A DNA stretch of 64,000 bases, from the NCBI RefSeq assembly GCF_013201075.1, contig NZ_CP053708.1, forward strand, positions 4,283,501 through 4,347,500. The letters are read 5' to 3'. Position 1 is the first letter of the stretch. The number at the start of each line of letters is the position of its first letter. Under the pieces are notes generated by a model. It saw nothing but the letters and a program-made list of their open reading frames with translations, was not told where the DNA came from and did no database searches. The position numbers and the translations under genes are program-made. Of the stretch, positions 23,987-31,390 are shown piece after piece. The stretch is from Lichenicola cladoniae (GTDB lineage Bacteria > Pseudomonadota > Alphaproteobacteria > Acetobacterales > Acetobacteraceae).

Positions 23987-26545
23987 TCATGGTGGTGGCC
24001 ACGGTGGCACTGACGATACTCGCCAATGGGACTGCGGCATTAAGCTGTCAGCCAGGTTGTCGCCGCTGATCCACGAGAGATCGGACCAAAGACCTTCCGC
24101 AGCGTCTGGCGACGACAGATCTGCCTCAGACGGCTCCCAAGGTGGCGGGTCATCACTAGTGGCAAAGGGTGGTGGCGGTGGTTCGCGAGGAGGGTCGGTC
24201 ACCTCGAACAGAGCCAGTGATCCGAGCAGTTCCTCAAGCCAATCCCGACAGCCGGCAAGCCGGGATTCCAGGACATGTGCTGACCTCGTCTGCTGACCTC
24301 TACCGACCGGGCGGTAGCGGATCATCTGGAACCTATTTCGGGGACATTCCCCTATAGATAGATCTATTATAGGGGTTTGTCCCCGAAATGCCGGGCACCG
24401 AAGAATAGCCTTCTTGGCTGCATCCTCGCTCGGGAACAGATCCGGATAAGCCTTCGCGGCGTCCTTCGGGCTCGTCAGGACAGCGCCCCGTGCTGCCATC
24501 CGCTGCACCACGTCTGGGGCTATCGTCGGCCAGTCGGTCACCTGGTGCACGGGGAACGGCGACGCGATGTCGTTCATCATCACCACGAGGACAGGGCTTT
24601 CCGCTGTCCTACGAACCCCGCGAGGCCTGCCGACACTCTGGACCACGTTGTTGTCGCTGATGGCCGTTCGGACGGCATCCATGTCCTCATCAGCGAAGCG
24701 TCGTGACCGGATGCCGTGATGTGATCCGTCTGCCATCAGCAGCCCGACCGTGACCTCCTCCGGAGCGGTGGGGTCGGCCCAGCGGCCGAACAGCTGCTTG
24801 CAGATCAGGGCGGTGTCACGAGGCCCGGGCATCGGACGGCCGAGGATCACGACCCAGGACACGTCCAGGAACGAGTTGAGCCCGCTGATCGCGTTGAAGT
24901 TGGCCGTTGCCACTCCTTCGAGCTCGGCAAAATACGGTCGCAAAGCCTTATAGGTGATCACCAATCCTGGCCCGATCCGCTGCGCCATGCCGGCGAAGAA
25001 GTCGCGCATCTCGGCAAGGCGCCGTTCCCGCCGACGGATCTCATCGTCTGCCAGATTCGGATCCGGAATGACGCTGGTTTTCCCGAAGCCGCCGCGGTTG
25101 TCCCGGGTGCTCAGCACCTGAACGACGGACATGTGCGGGGTTACCGCCTCGACTGGCGGTGGGACCTCCAGGCGCGACAGGTACATCCGCACCGCAGCAA
25201 CCGGCATCGTGGCGTCCAGGTGAAGTACCGGGGCAGCTTGGGTGTGTGCGACGAAGTCCTTGCGACCATGGATCAACACCCGGCGCTCTGGACCTGCCTT
25301 CAGGTCGGCGAGTTCCATCTCGATCCGACCGCACTGCTGATCACCACTCTCAAGATGGTCGGCCAGCGCATGAAGCAGCGCAGCCATAGCGCGGAACTGG
25401 CGGTTGCGGCTACCCTGCTTAGCTGCATCTCGGCGGTCCTCGATCGGCATTCCTGGCACCATCGAGGCATGAACGATCCGGCTGAACTGTTCATGCGCGG
25501 CTTCCCGGCAGCGTGTGGCATCGAGACCGCCCAATTCCCGGCCAAGCGGTCGTCTGTCCGGCATCGCCTCCAGAATGCGATGGATTTCGCTCATCGTGGC
25601 GCGCAGCTGATCCGTCGCGAATGAACGCGGCTCACCTTCCTTGCCCAACACCGGAGCGACGTCGAAGTCGGCGACCAGCCGCTCCAGCGGAATCGAGCTC
25701 GTAAGAAGGCCTTGTTGCCAGAAGGATTCATCTGCGATCGTCAGCCCGATCCGGCGCTCAAGCGCAGCATCGAGGCGGTGGAACAGGGCAGCGTGGCTGG
25801 CGACCACTACGTCCGCTTTCCGGAGGGTCAGGTTGTTGACTTGAAACGGGCATACAGCCCGGAATTCGCAGCTGGGCTTATCCTTCTTTCCGCTGCCGCA
25901 GACGTGGGTGGAGACGGCCAGGTCGGCTTCCGTAGCGAGGCGGACGGCTGGAAGATCCAGGCACATGCGCCCAGCATCATCGTTCTCGTCTACTGGCTGA
26001 ACCTCGGACTCTGGGTTCGGCGCGCGACGGCCACGATAAACGCCAGCCGTCGTCCCGGCCTTTCGATGATCGGCTGCCGTTTGGTCTGCCATCGCCAGCG
26101 TCGGCGCTGTCCAGAGAATGCCGTGCTTCACCTTGGCTCGCTTGGCAGCTGCGATGTAGCTGCGGGCGCCAAGGATCGTCCGGAACGTCTTTCCGATGCC
26201 TAGACCGACCTGCATCCCTCGCTGAGGTGGAATTGGCCCCACCTCGCGCAGCACGGCGTTGAGTTGGCGTTGCTCATCCGTCTCATCAGCTGCGATGAAC
26301 TCCTGGTCCTCGTGGATCTCCTTCAGCCGAGCTTTGGCTCGCTTCTGACGGCGCCAGATCTCCGTGCTGGTGATCCGCCACTGAAGTGCATAGGAATAGA
26401 ACCTGTCAGCCCCCTCCCTGACCCGCGCTTCGGCTTCCTCAAGCGAGAGCGTCGCCGCCTCAAATGCTGAGGAAACCTCCGGCAACGGTCCATGAAGCCG
26501 CAACGCCTCTGCGAGAAAGGCATAAGGGTCGAACGCTACATTCAA
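23987..26545 (-). CDS. Satellite helicase with putative Fe-S cysteine motif
   Basis: An 852-residue SF2-like helicase. Walker A is GLGIGKTF at about residues 114-121, and motif II is IADESFW around 270. Motif VI is QSVGRPRGVRR near 650. Between motifs I and II there are four cysteines, Cys194, Cys216, Cys226 and Cys232 (CGSGKKDKPSC, CPFQ), followed by ADVVVASHAALFHR. This order is typical of XPD/DinG-type helicases that bind a 4Fe-4S cluster. It is partnered with the primase directly upstream (TTGA overlap). The C-terminal tail is Pro-rich. Codons for about residues 719-737 lie in a long palindrome. Confidence 0.8.
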   Translation of the reverse strand: MNVAFDPYAFLAEALRLHGPLPEVSSAFEAATLSLEEAEARVREGADRFYSYALQWRITSTEIWRRQKRAKARLKEIHEDQEFIAADETDEQRQLNAVLREVGPIPPQRGMQVGLGIGKTFRTILGARSYIAAAKRAKVKHGILWTAPTLAMADQTAADHRKAGTTAGVYRGRRAPNPESEVQPVDENDDAGRMCLDLPAVRLATEADLAVSTHVCGSGKKDKPSCEFRAVCPFQVNNLTLRKADVVVASHAALFHRLDAALERRIGLTIADESFWQQGLLTSSIPLERLVADFDVAPVLGKEGEPRSFATDQLRATMSEIHRILEAMPDRRPLGRELGGLDATRCREAAHEQFSRIVHASMVPGMPIEDRRDAAKQGSRNRQFRAMAALLHALADHLESGDQQCGRIEMELADLKAGPERRVLIHGRKDFVAHTQAAPVLHLDATMPVAAVRMYLSRLEVPPPVEAVTPHMSVVQVLSTRDNRGGFGKTSVIPDPNLADDEIRRRERRLAEMRDFFAGMAQRIGPGLVITYKALRPYFAELEGVATANFNAISGLNSFLDVSWVVILGRPMPGPRDTALICKQLFGRWADPTAPEEVTVGLLMADGSHHGIRSRRFADEDMDAVRTAISDNNVVQSVGRPRGVRRTAESPVLVVMMNDIASPFPVHQVTDWPTIAPDVVQRMAARGAVLTSPKDAAKAYPDLFPSEDAAKKAILRCPAFRGQTPIIDLSIGECPRNRFQMIRYRPVGRGQQTRSAHVLESRLAGCRDWLEELLGSLALFEVTDPPREPPPPPFATSDDPPPWEPSEADLSSPDAAEGLWSDLSWISGDNLADSLMPQSHWRVSSVPPWPPP
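24335..24389. repeat. 55-bp palindrome inside the helicase gene
   Basis: The outer arms ATTTCGGGGACA and TGTCCCCGAAAT pair perfectly, two bases mismatch, and then CCCCTATA pairs with TATAGGGG. A smaller TAGATCTA palindrome sits at the centre. Twenty of 22 positions in the arms pair. The reading frame passes through uninterrupted (FRGQTPIIDLSIGECPRNRF). It could be an in-frame palindromic insertion, a replication or packaging site, or an RNA hairpin. Confidence 0.9.
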
Positions 26546-27525
26546 GCAGCCGCCCCTGACGCCTGCCCCATAGCCCAGTCAAAGACTTTGTAGGCCTCTT
26601 CGGCTTCTTTACCGGCGTGCTCGAGTGCGGCGCCTAGCGCAGATCGTACGTTACTTTCGTAGAGCCGTCCCTCATGGCAGAGGCAGGCGAGGTTAAAGGC
26701 CACTTTGACACAGGTGACGTGGCGTTTGTCGGTCGGCGCCGTTGCTACCGCCGCCACACCCCGACGAAAGGCATTTTCCGCCCACTCGGCAGCCTTGACG
26801 GCCGGGATTTCGAACGAAGCTCGACGCGGTCGCGGCGGCAACTGCAGCGCCTCGCTCGGCGGCACCGACACCTCGGACAGACCGGATAGCCGAGCAAGCC
26901 GGACCGGAAGATGGTCCGCCAGACCGACCTCGAACGCCGGTGCCGCCGTATAAATCACTTGCGCGGCCCGGAATGACACCGCATCGACCGAATGGCCGGC
27001 GAACCAGACCTCGAGCTCAGCGCGGCCGACCGGGCGGTCCAGCCAGAACCAAAGCCGCAACCTGCTGCCAGGCTTACGGCCATGACCGGCGCTTGCCTGG
27101 ACAATGCAGGACACGCCGTAAAAAGCGCTGGGCAATGCTGGAATGACAACGCCGGCGCACCCGAGGAGGTCGGCCGCTTCTACACCGGCCGGGCGGTCGA
27201 GCCCGTCCATATCGAGCGCTACCCATCGTCGCGGCACCTCCCGCAGCGTCGGTTCGTCACCGGTCTCCGGATCCCTATGCAAGAGCCGCCGGATACCTCG
27301 CACGGCCGGCCCGTCCACCAGGGCGCCGCGGACAACGCACTGCTGCGTTTGACCCTGTAGGGTCTGGAGCCCGTTTGCCAACGCGGTCAGATCGGAGATG
27401 GCATGCTCGTAGGCGGAGAAGAGCCGCGGGCTGTCGTAGTCGACGAACGAGCCGTCGGCCTTCAGGAGCTTGGCTAACCGCAGTTGCGGAGCGCACCGGA
27501 GGACAGTGATGCTGTCGGCGCTCAC
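26542..27525 (-). CDS. AEP-like primase
   Basis: A 327-residue protein. Residues 99-110 contain RRWVALDMDGLDRP, with Asp105 and Asp107 as candidate metal ligands, followed by SCIVQASAGHGRKPGSRLRL and WFWLDRPVGRAEL, resembling the archaeo-eukaryotic primase fold used by many satellites and plasmids. The C-terminal helical part includes KRHVTCVKVAFNLACLCHEG. The GTG start overlaps the upstream stop, and the gene overlaps the helicase by four bases. The fold assignment is from motif order and should be taken as probable. Confidence 0.7.
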   Translation of the reverse strand: MSADSITVLRCAPQLRLAKLLKADGSFVDYDSPRLFSAYEHAISDLTALANGLQTLQGQTQQCVVRGALVDGPAVRGIRRLLHRDPETGDEPTLREVPRRWVALDMDGLDRPAGVEAADLLGCAGVVIPALPSAFYGVSCIVQASAGHGRKPGSRLRLWFWLDRPVGRAELEVWFAGHSVDAVSFRAAQVIYTAAPAFEVGLADHLPVRLARLSGLSEVSVPPSEALQLPPRPRRASFEIPAVKAAEWAENAFRRGVAAVATAPTDKRHVTCVKVAFNLACLCHEGRLYESNVRSALGAALEHAGKEAEEAYKVFDWAMGQASGAAA

Positions 27526-27911
27526 CGCCCCACCTCGCGGTCCATAATCCGGTCATATGTGCGGGACAACACGTCCACCTGCTTCGGCGTCAGCCACGGC
27601 CTGGTCGCGACGGATCGCACGAACTTCTTCTCATAATCGGTCAAAAGCTCTGACCGGCGCAGCAGGAACGCAATCTCCTTGGACCAAACCGAGGCGGATG
27701 CGTTTTGCGATCCGGTTTGCTGCATCCTTTCCGGAAGCCTGGGCGCCGGCAGTTCAGCCGGAATCAGACTGTTCCAGTCCAGTCCGCGATCGCGCAGCAT
27801 TCTGGCTGCAGTCCAGCCGGCAGCAGCGCGCTCACCGTCTTGATCAGAGGCGAGCAGACTGAGAACTTTGATGAGCCTTTCCCGGTCGCGACCGGTCAAC
27901 ATCGCGCTCAT
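27522..27911 (-). CDS. Hypothetical element protein
   Basis: A 129-residue helical protein with DRERLIKVLSLLASDQDGER, AAAGWTAARMLRDRGLDWNS, and a C-terminal TDYEKKFVRSVATRPWLTPK. The DGERAAAGWTAA segment recurs in small phage-encoded proteins close to replication genes. It overlaps both neighbours by four bases, so it is expressed from the same operon. Confidence 0.65.
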   Translation of the reverse strand: MSAMLTGRDRERLIKVLSLLASDQDGERAAAGWTAARMLRDRGLDWNSLIPAELPAPRLPERMQQTGSQNASASVWSKEIAFLLRRSELLTDYEKKFVRSVATRPWLTPKQVDVLSRTYDRIMDREVGR

Positions 27912-28405
27912 GTCGCGTTCTCGATCGGGTGGACGCTACCGGGTGGCGGTACCACCATGACGCTGGGAACGTCCGCCGCACGCAGCGTCGTCATCCAAGC
28001 CTCTGCCGCGTCCGAGCTAGTCTCGATTAGCAACGCCCGGCCGAAATCTTCTGCGGCCGCAACCGCCATCAAGTAAGATCGCTGATCGGCCCCTGCACCA
28101 TGAACGACCGCAATGCGCGCCCAACTCACAAGCTGCGCTGTTGCTGCCCAACCGAGCGGGCCGGTGACTTGATCGTCGTCATCACCGACCAAGATCAAGG
28201 CTGGGCGTTTGGACTTGTTCAGCTGATAGAGGTTTGGTTTCGAAAGGCGGTGGGGCAGCGCGGTGAAAGCAATCCGCCCAGCAGCCGTCGCATTAAAGAG
28301 CGTAACGTGATGGTCTGCGCCGAACGTTTTGCAGAATGAGATCGCATGAACCATTGCTCGTGGGTCGGTGCGTTCATCCAGCACCGGTGGCATAAAGATG
28401 TTCAT
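27908..28405 (-). CDS. Possible TOPRIM-like element protein
   Basis: From ATG 28405, 165 residues. A central PALILVGDDDDQVTGPLGWA segment has the acidic DxD pattern and glycine seen in TOPRIM nucleotidyl-transfer domains. It is followed by ARIAVVHGAGADQRSYLMAV. In related satellites a short TOPRIM-like protein can accompany the primase. The family match is not secure, and it may instead be a plain nucleotide-binding protein. It has four-base overlaps on both sides. Confidence 0.5.
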   Translation of the reverse strand: MNIFMPPVLDERTDPRAMVHAISFCKTFGADHHVTLFNATAAGRIAFTALPHRLSKPNLYQLNKSKRPALILVGDDDDQVTGPLGWAATAQLVSWARIAVVHGAGADQRSYLMAVAAAEDFGRALLIETSSDAAEAWMTTLRAADVPSVMVVPPPGSVHPIENAT

Positions 28406-28752
28406 GCCAAACCTCCCGCCGACCATATCGCGGGACGGATCAGGTTGCTGGTACACGGCTGACGGTTCTTATCCTCATCCTCGAGGCGGCACCGCTCCGC
28501 CCAGCAGCCTCGGATCATTCGACAGGCTGCATCCACATCCGCTTCGGGGGTGACGCCTATGCCGCTAAGGGTTGCGATCAGCTTGGGATCGTCGTTGCCC
28601 GTCGTGCCAACAAGGAGCCGCCAGAACGCATCGCGGTGGTCGGGATCAGCGAATGCCTCGGCCGGCAGATCGTCGATGACGTGGCATGCGCTGATGCCAG
28701 GTTGGAGTAAGGCCCCTAGGACGACACGTTCAGCCTGCAGCAGGGCGCTCAT
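28402..28752 (-). CDS. DnaB N-terminal-like protein
   Basis: A 116-residue protein whose first half reads MSALLQAERVVLGALLQPGI and then HVIDDLPAEAFADPDHRDAF, the pattern of the helical N-terminal domain of the replicative helicase DnaB. There is no ATPase domain, so it may act as a helicase-loader mimic or an inhibitor of the host or helper-phage helicase. It overlaps both neighbours by four bases (ATGA). Confidence 0.65.
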   Translation of the reverse strand: MSALLQAERVVLGALLQPGISACHVIDDLPAEAFADPDHRDAFWRLLVGTTGNDDPKLIATLSGIGVTPEADVDAACRMIRGCWAERCRLEDEDKNRQPCTSNLIRPAIWSAGGLA

Positions 28753-28955
28753 CGCACTGCCTCGCGATGATCAGAGGCCCGCACTCGCCGACGTGCCCGT
28801 TGTGCTGACCTGACAGATTGAGTTTCGTTAAGCGCTGCCACAAGCGCGCCATGACCACCGATCTTGTTGGCCACGATTAGGATCGCGTCGGCGAGATCGC
28901 CCTTACGAACCGAATCCAATCGCCGCCTGAGCGCGGCCTGCTCGAAAATTGTCAA
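28749..28955 (-). CDS. Small hypothetical element protein
   Basis: A 68-residue helical, basic protein: MTIFEQAALRRRLDSVRKGD and KIGGHGALVAALNETQSVRS. The TTG start at 28955 is supported by AGGAG seven bases upstream. It is the first of the run of six genes joined by four-base overlaps. Confidence 0.5.
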   Translation of the reverse strand: MTIFEQAALRRRLDSVRKGDLADAILIVANKIGGHGALVAALNETQSVRSAQRARRRVRASDHREAVR

Positions 28956-29043
28956 TTTCTGGCTCCTGAGAGCCAGCGCATGAAGAAACGGGTTGAACCT
29001 GACGAACGGATCGCATAGATACGGGGCACCGCTGTCCCGCCTG

Positions 29044-29080
29044 AGCTTTCCGCCGCCGGCCCCGTTTCTCGGGCGCCGGC
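29044..29080 (-). repeat. GC-rich hairpin between alpA and the replication operon
   Basis: On the minus strand CCGCCGGC pairs with GCCGGCGG, with an inner CCCGAG/CGGG-type pairing in between, forming a strong hairpin of about 33 bases. No T-run follows it, so it is not a standard terminator. It could attenuate transcription into the operon beginning at 28955. Confidence 0.5.
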
Positions 29081-29125
29081 GGTTTCGTTAGGTAATGGAT
29101 CCGTTGTGGCGGTTCTGGCAGCGCA

Positions 29126-29344
29126 TCACGCCGCGGCCTTCTGAGCGCGAAGGGCGGCGGGTGGCAGTCGTTCAAGGTATGAGCGAAGGCTTTCGGCGGG
29201 GATGAGAGTTCGCCTACCCGACTTGACGGCAGGGATGTCTCCGTTCGCCATCAACTTGTAAAAGTGGGTCCTGCCAATTCCCGTCGCGGCCAGCGCATCC
29301 GGGACATTGTAGCTTAACTTTTGAAGGCCAGTGGACACTTGCAT
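29126..29344 (-). CDS. AlpA/excisionase-type helix-turn-helix protein
   Basis: A 72-residue DNA-binding protein with the MerR/AlpA-like helix-turn-helix YNVPDALAATGIGRTHFYKL and the wing segment GDIPAVKSGRRTLIPAESLR. In phages and satellites such proteins control excision or activate the replication operon. It lies between the integrase and replication genes, which fits a role as the element's switch. Confidence 0.88.
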   Translation of the reverse strand: MQVSTGLQKLSYNVPDALAATGIGRTHFYKLMANGDIPAVKSGRRTLIPAESLRSYLERLPPAALRAQKAAA

Positions 29345-29416
29345 ACTCCGCTGTTCGCTATTGACCGCGAAAAGGAGAATGCTTTCTCAAGCGTCCGGAA
29401 TAAGAGGGGGGCTTTT

Positions 29417-29998
29417 CTAGAAACCTTGCTGGGCGAGGTTTACGATCCCTGCTTTTGCATTCTCTTTCGTATGTTTGAGTCCTGGGTCTGCTTCCATGTA
29501 AGCTTGAAGAAATCCCGCAAACGCTGATCGCATGAGCTCCGGGGCGCTCGTATCAGAGATAGTTTCGCGCCAATCCTCAACTCGTTTGATGTCCATTTTC
29601 AACCCGGCCGCTTTGGCCTCGGTTACAAGCCAGGCTTTCGCGGCTGAATTTTTTTCACCGCCTTTGATCATGACGTCGAAAAGGACCGCGATCAGTGCCC
29701 GTGGCATTGTGCGATAATGATTTGTTGGAGCTCCGCCATTGACCGGTTTTGGCTTATCGAAAAAAAGATCAGGCTTTGCGCCCTGGCAAAGGTCATGGAG
29801 CGCTACGTCTAGTACTCTTAAAGGATTGAGAAGCCTTACCTCGATAGCCTTGTCTTTTCTCAAGTAGTCAATGACTGCCATTAAGGCATATCGGGCAGCA
29901 AGTAACTCTCGCCCCTGCTGTGCGTCCAGATTGAAAGCGGCGGTGTCGAGTTTATCTAGAAGCTCTGCAAGAAGCCGATCGGACTGGCTCGGTTCCAC
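29417..29998 (-). CDS. Integrase-linked hypothetical protein
   Basis: A 193-residue helical protein: LLDKLDTAAFNLDAQQGREL, LAARYALMAVIDYLRKDKAI, and MPRALIAVLFDVMIKGGEKN. It starts three bases after the integrase stop, so it is translated with the integrase. No family is recognised; it may be an accessory to integration or a regulator. Confidence 0.55.
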   Translation of the reverse strand: MEPSQSDRLLAELLDKLDTAAFNLDAQQGRELLAARYALMAVIDYLRKDKAIEVRLLNPLRVLDVALHDLCQGAKPDLFFDKPKPVNGGAPTNHYRTMPRALIAVLFDVMIKGGEKNSAAKAWLVTEAKAAGLKMDIKRVEDWRETISDTSAPELMRSAFAGFLQAYMEADPGLKHTKENAKAGIVNLAQQGF

Positions 29999-30000
29999 GG

Positions 30001-31209
30001 CTAATGGCCCGAACGAATGCTGATAACCTTCGATTGCGAGTTTGCCTCAATCCCATCCAACGCATCAGCCAGCCGTTGCAGCGCCTCACCGACCTGGGGA
30101 CGGTAGCGGCTCTGGTTATAAATCGTCGCAATCGCCGAGTGCACCGACACGTGGTTCAGCGCCGCCTCGATGACGTGCGGCAGCTCACCCATCTCGCCTA
30201 GCATCGTGGCACCGGTCCGCCGAAGATCGTGACGCGTCCAGCCAGTGGTTCCGCTAGCCTCCATGATGACCTTGGTGTCGCGATCCCAATTGGTAAGTCT
30301 GCCGCCGGTCCGTGTTGAAAAAACGAATGCGTTTGGTTGTCCAGGACCCACCTGCTTCAGAAAGTTCAAGGTCTGACGGGAGAGCGGCAGTTTATGCTCG
30401 ACCTTGTTCTTGGCGATCGTCGCCTCGACCCGCCACGTACCAGCCTTGAGGTCGACGTCGCGCCATCGCGCCTGACAAACCTCCTCCCGCCGCAGCAATG
30501 TCATCAGCATGACACGCATTGCGCCAGCATACGGCCGGGTAGAAGCACGAAGCACCGGTAGGAGTGCCCGAAGCTCGGCGGCATCAAGCACACGCTCACG
30601 CCTTCGATTCTTTCCAGGCGCCTCGACCTCGGCCAGATCGGCCAGTGCGTATCCACGAGCAGACGCCCACTTCAGAACTGGACGGAGGCAGTAGGCGCCT
30701 CCCCTGGCTTGCTGCTGAGACGGGTAGGAGTCGATGGCTATCTGGAGATCTAGGCGGGCGATGGCGAGGAGAGGCTTCTTGAGCAGTTCCTTGAACACGA
30801 CCTCGATCCGGCGCTTCGAGGGCGGCCATGACTTGATGGTCTTGCCGACCTTGACCTCGTAGAGCTCGAGCAGCGCGGCCAGAGTACCGAGGCCATCCTT
30901 CGCATTGTGGCCAAGAGCTCGCTTCTGCCGGCGATCAGCCACCGGGTCCGCACCCTTGCGAACGTCGACCCGAAGTTTGCGAGCCTCCTCCCGAGCCTCG
31001 GACAGCCCCATCTTCGGCCAATCTCCAAGAGGGAACCGTCGCATCCGACTGTGCTGGTCACGGCAAGCCAAAACCCATCCTGCCTTGCCAGTCGCGGCGA
31101 TGCGCAGCCTGAGCCCTGGAAGCCCGGCGTCCGAGTAGTCCTTCCGCCCAATCGTGGCGGCATTGCCGACCGCGGCCTTGATGGCTGTCTCTGTTAACCG
31201 GACCGGCAC
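30001..31209 (-). CDS. int: Tyrosine site-specific integrase
   Basis: A 402-residue phage/island integrase of the DUF4102 type. It has an N-terminal arm (YSDAGLPGLRLRIAATGKAG) followed by a SAM-like core-binding domain. The catalytic domain has Arg240/241 (TLLRREEV), Lys at NKVEHKLP, His327-x-x-Arg330 (TRHDLRRT), His353 (LNHV) and the nucleophile Tyr364 (IYNQSRY). All residues are present, so it is likely functional. It has a GTG start. It lies about 180 bases from the truncated glycosyltransferase, so the attachment site should be between them. Confidence 0.96.
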   Translation of the reverse strand: MPVRLTETAIKAAVGNAATIGRKDYSDAGLPGLRLRIAATGKAGWVLACRDQHSRMRRFPLGDWPKMGLSEAREEARKLRVDVRKGADPVADRRQKRALGHNAKDGLGTLAALLELYEVKVGKTIKSWPPSKRRIEVVFKELLKKPLLAIARLDLQIAIDSYPSQQQARGGAYCLRPVLKWASARGYALADLAEVEAPGKNRRRERVLDAAELRALLPVLRASTRPYAGAMRVMLMTLLRREEVCQARWRDVDLKAGTWRVEATIAKNKVEHKLPLSRQTLNFLKQVGPGQPNAFVFSTRTGGRLTNWDRDTKVIMEASGTTGWTRHDLRRTGATMLGEMGELPHVIEAALNHVSVHSAIATIYNQSRYRPQVGEALQRLADALDGIEANSQSKVISIRSGH

Positions 31210-31390
31210 CGCAGCTCCTGGGCTTCACTTGGGCTTCACGAAGCTGAAGATAGCAGCGACTAGCAGTGAACGTCCACGGACAACTTCAGGCAGGACATAG
31301 AGTGAACAACGCTGTCTCAGCTTGCCTTAAGTGATCGACGGTGAATACGGGCGAACAGGAGCGGAAATGCCTCAAACCTCGTAACCGGTT
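31210..31390. other. Island/chromosome junction, candidate attachment region
   Basis: These 180 bases separate the integrase start from the point where the glycosyltransferase frame opens after a TAA at 31382-31384. The attachment site is expected here. I could not find a matching direct repeat elsewhere in the window, and no tRNA gene is present at this spot. Confidence 0.45.

Noticed and set aside
29044-29080. Terminator between alpA and the replication operon
   Set aside because: The hairpin is strong but has no T-run, so it was reported only as a hairpin.
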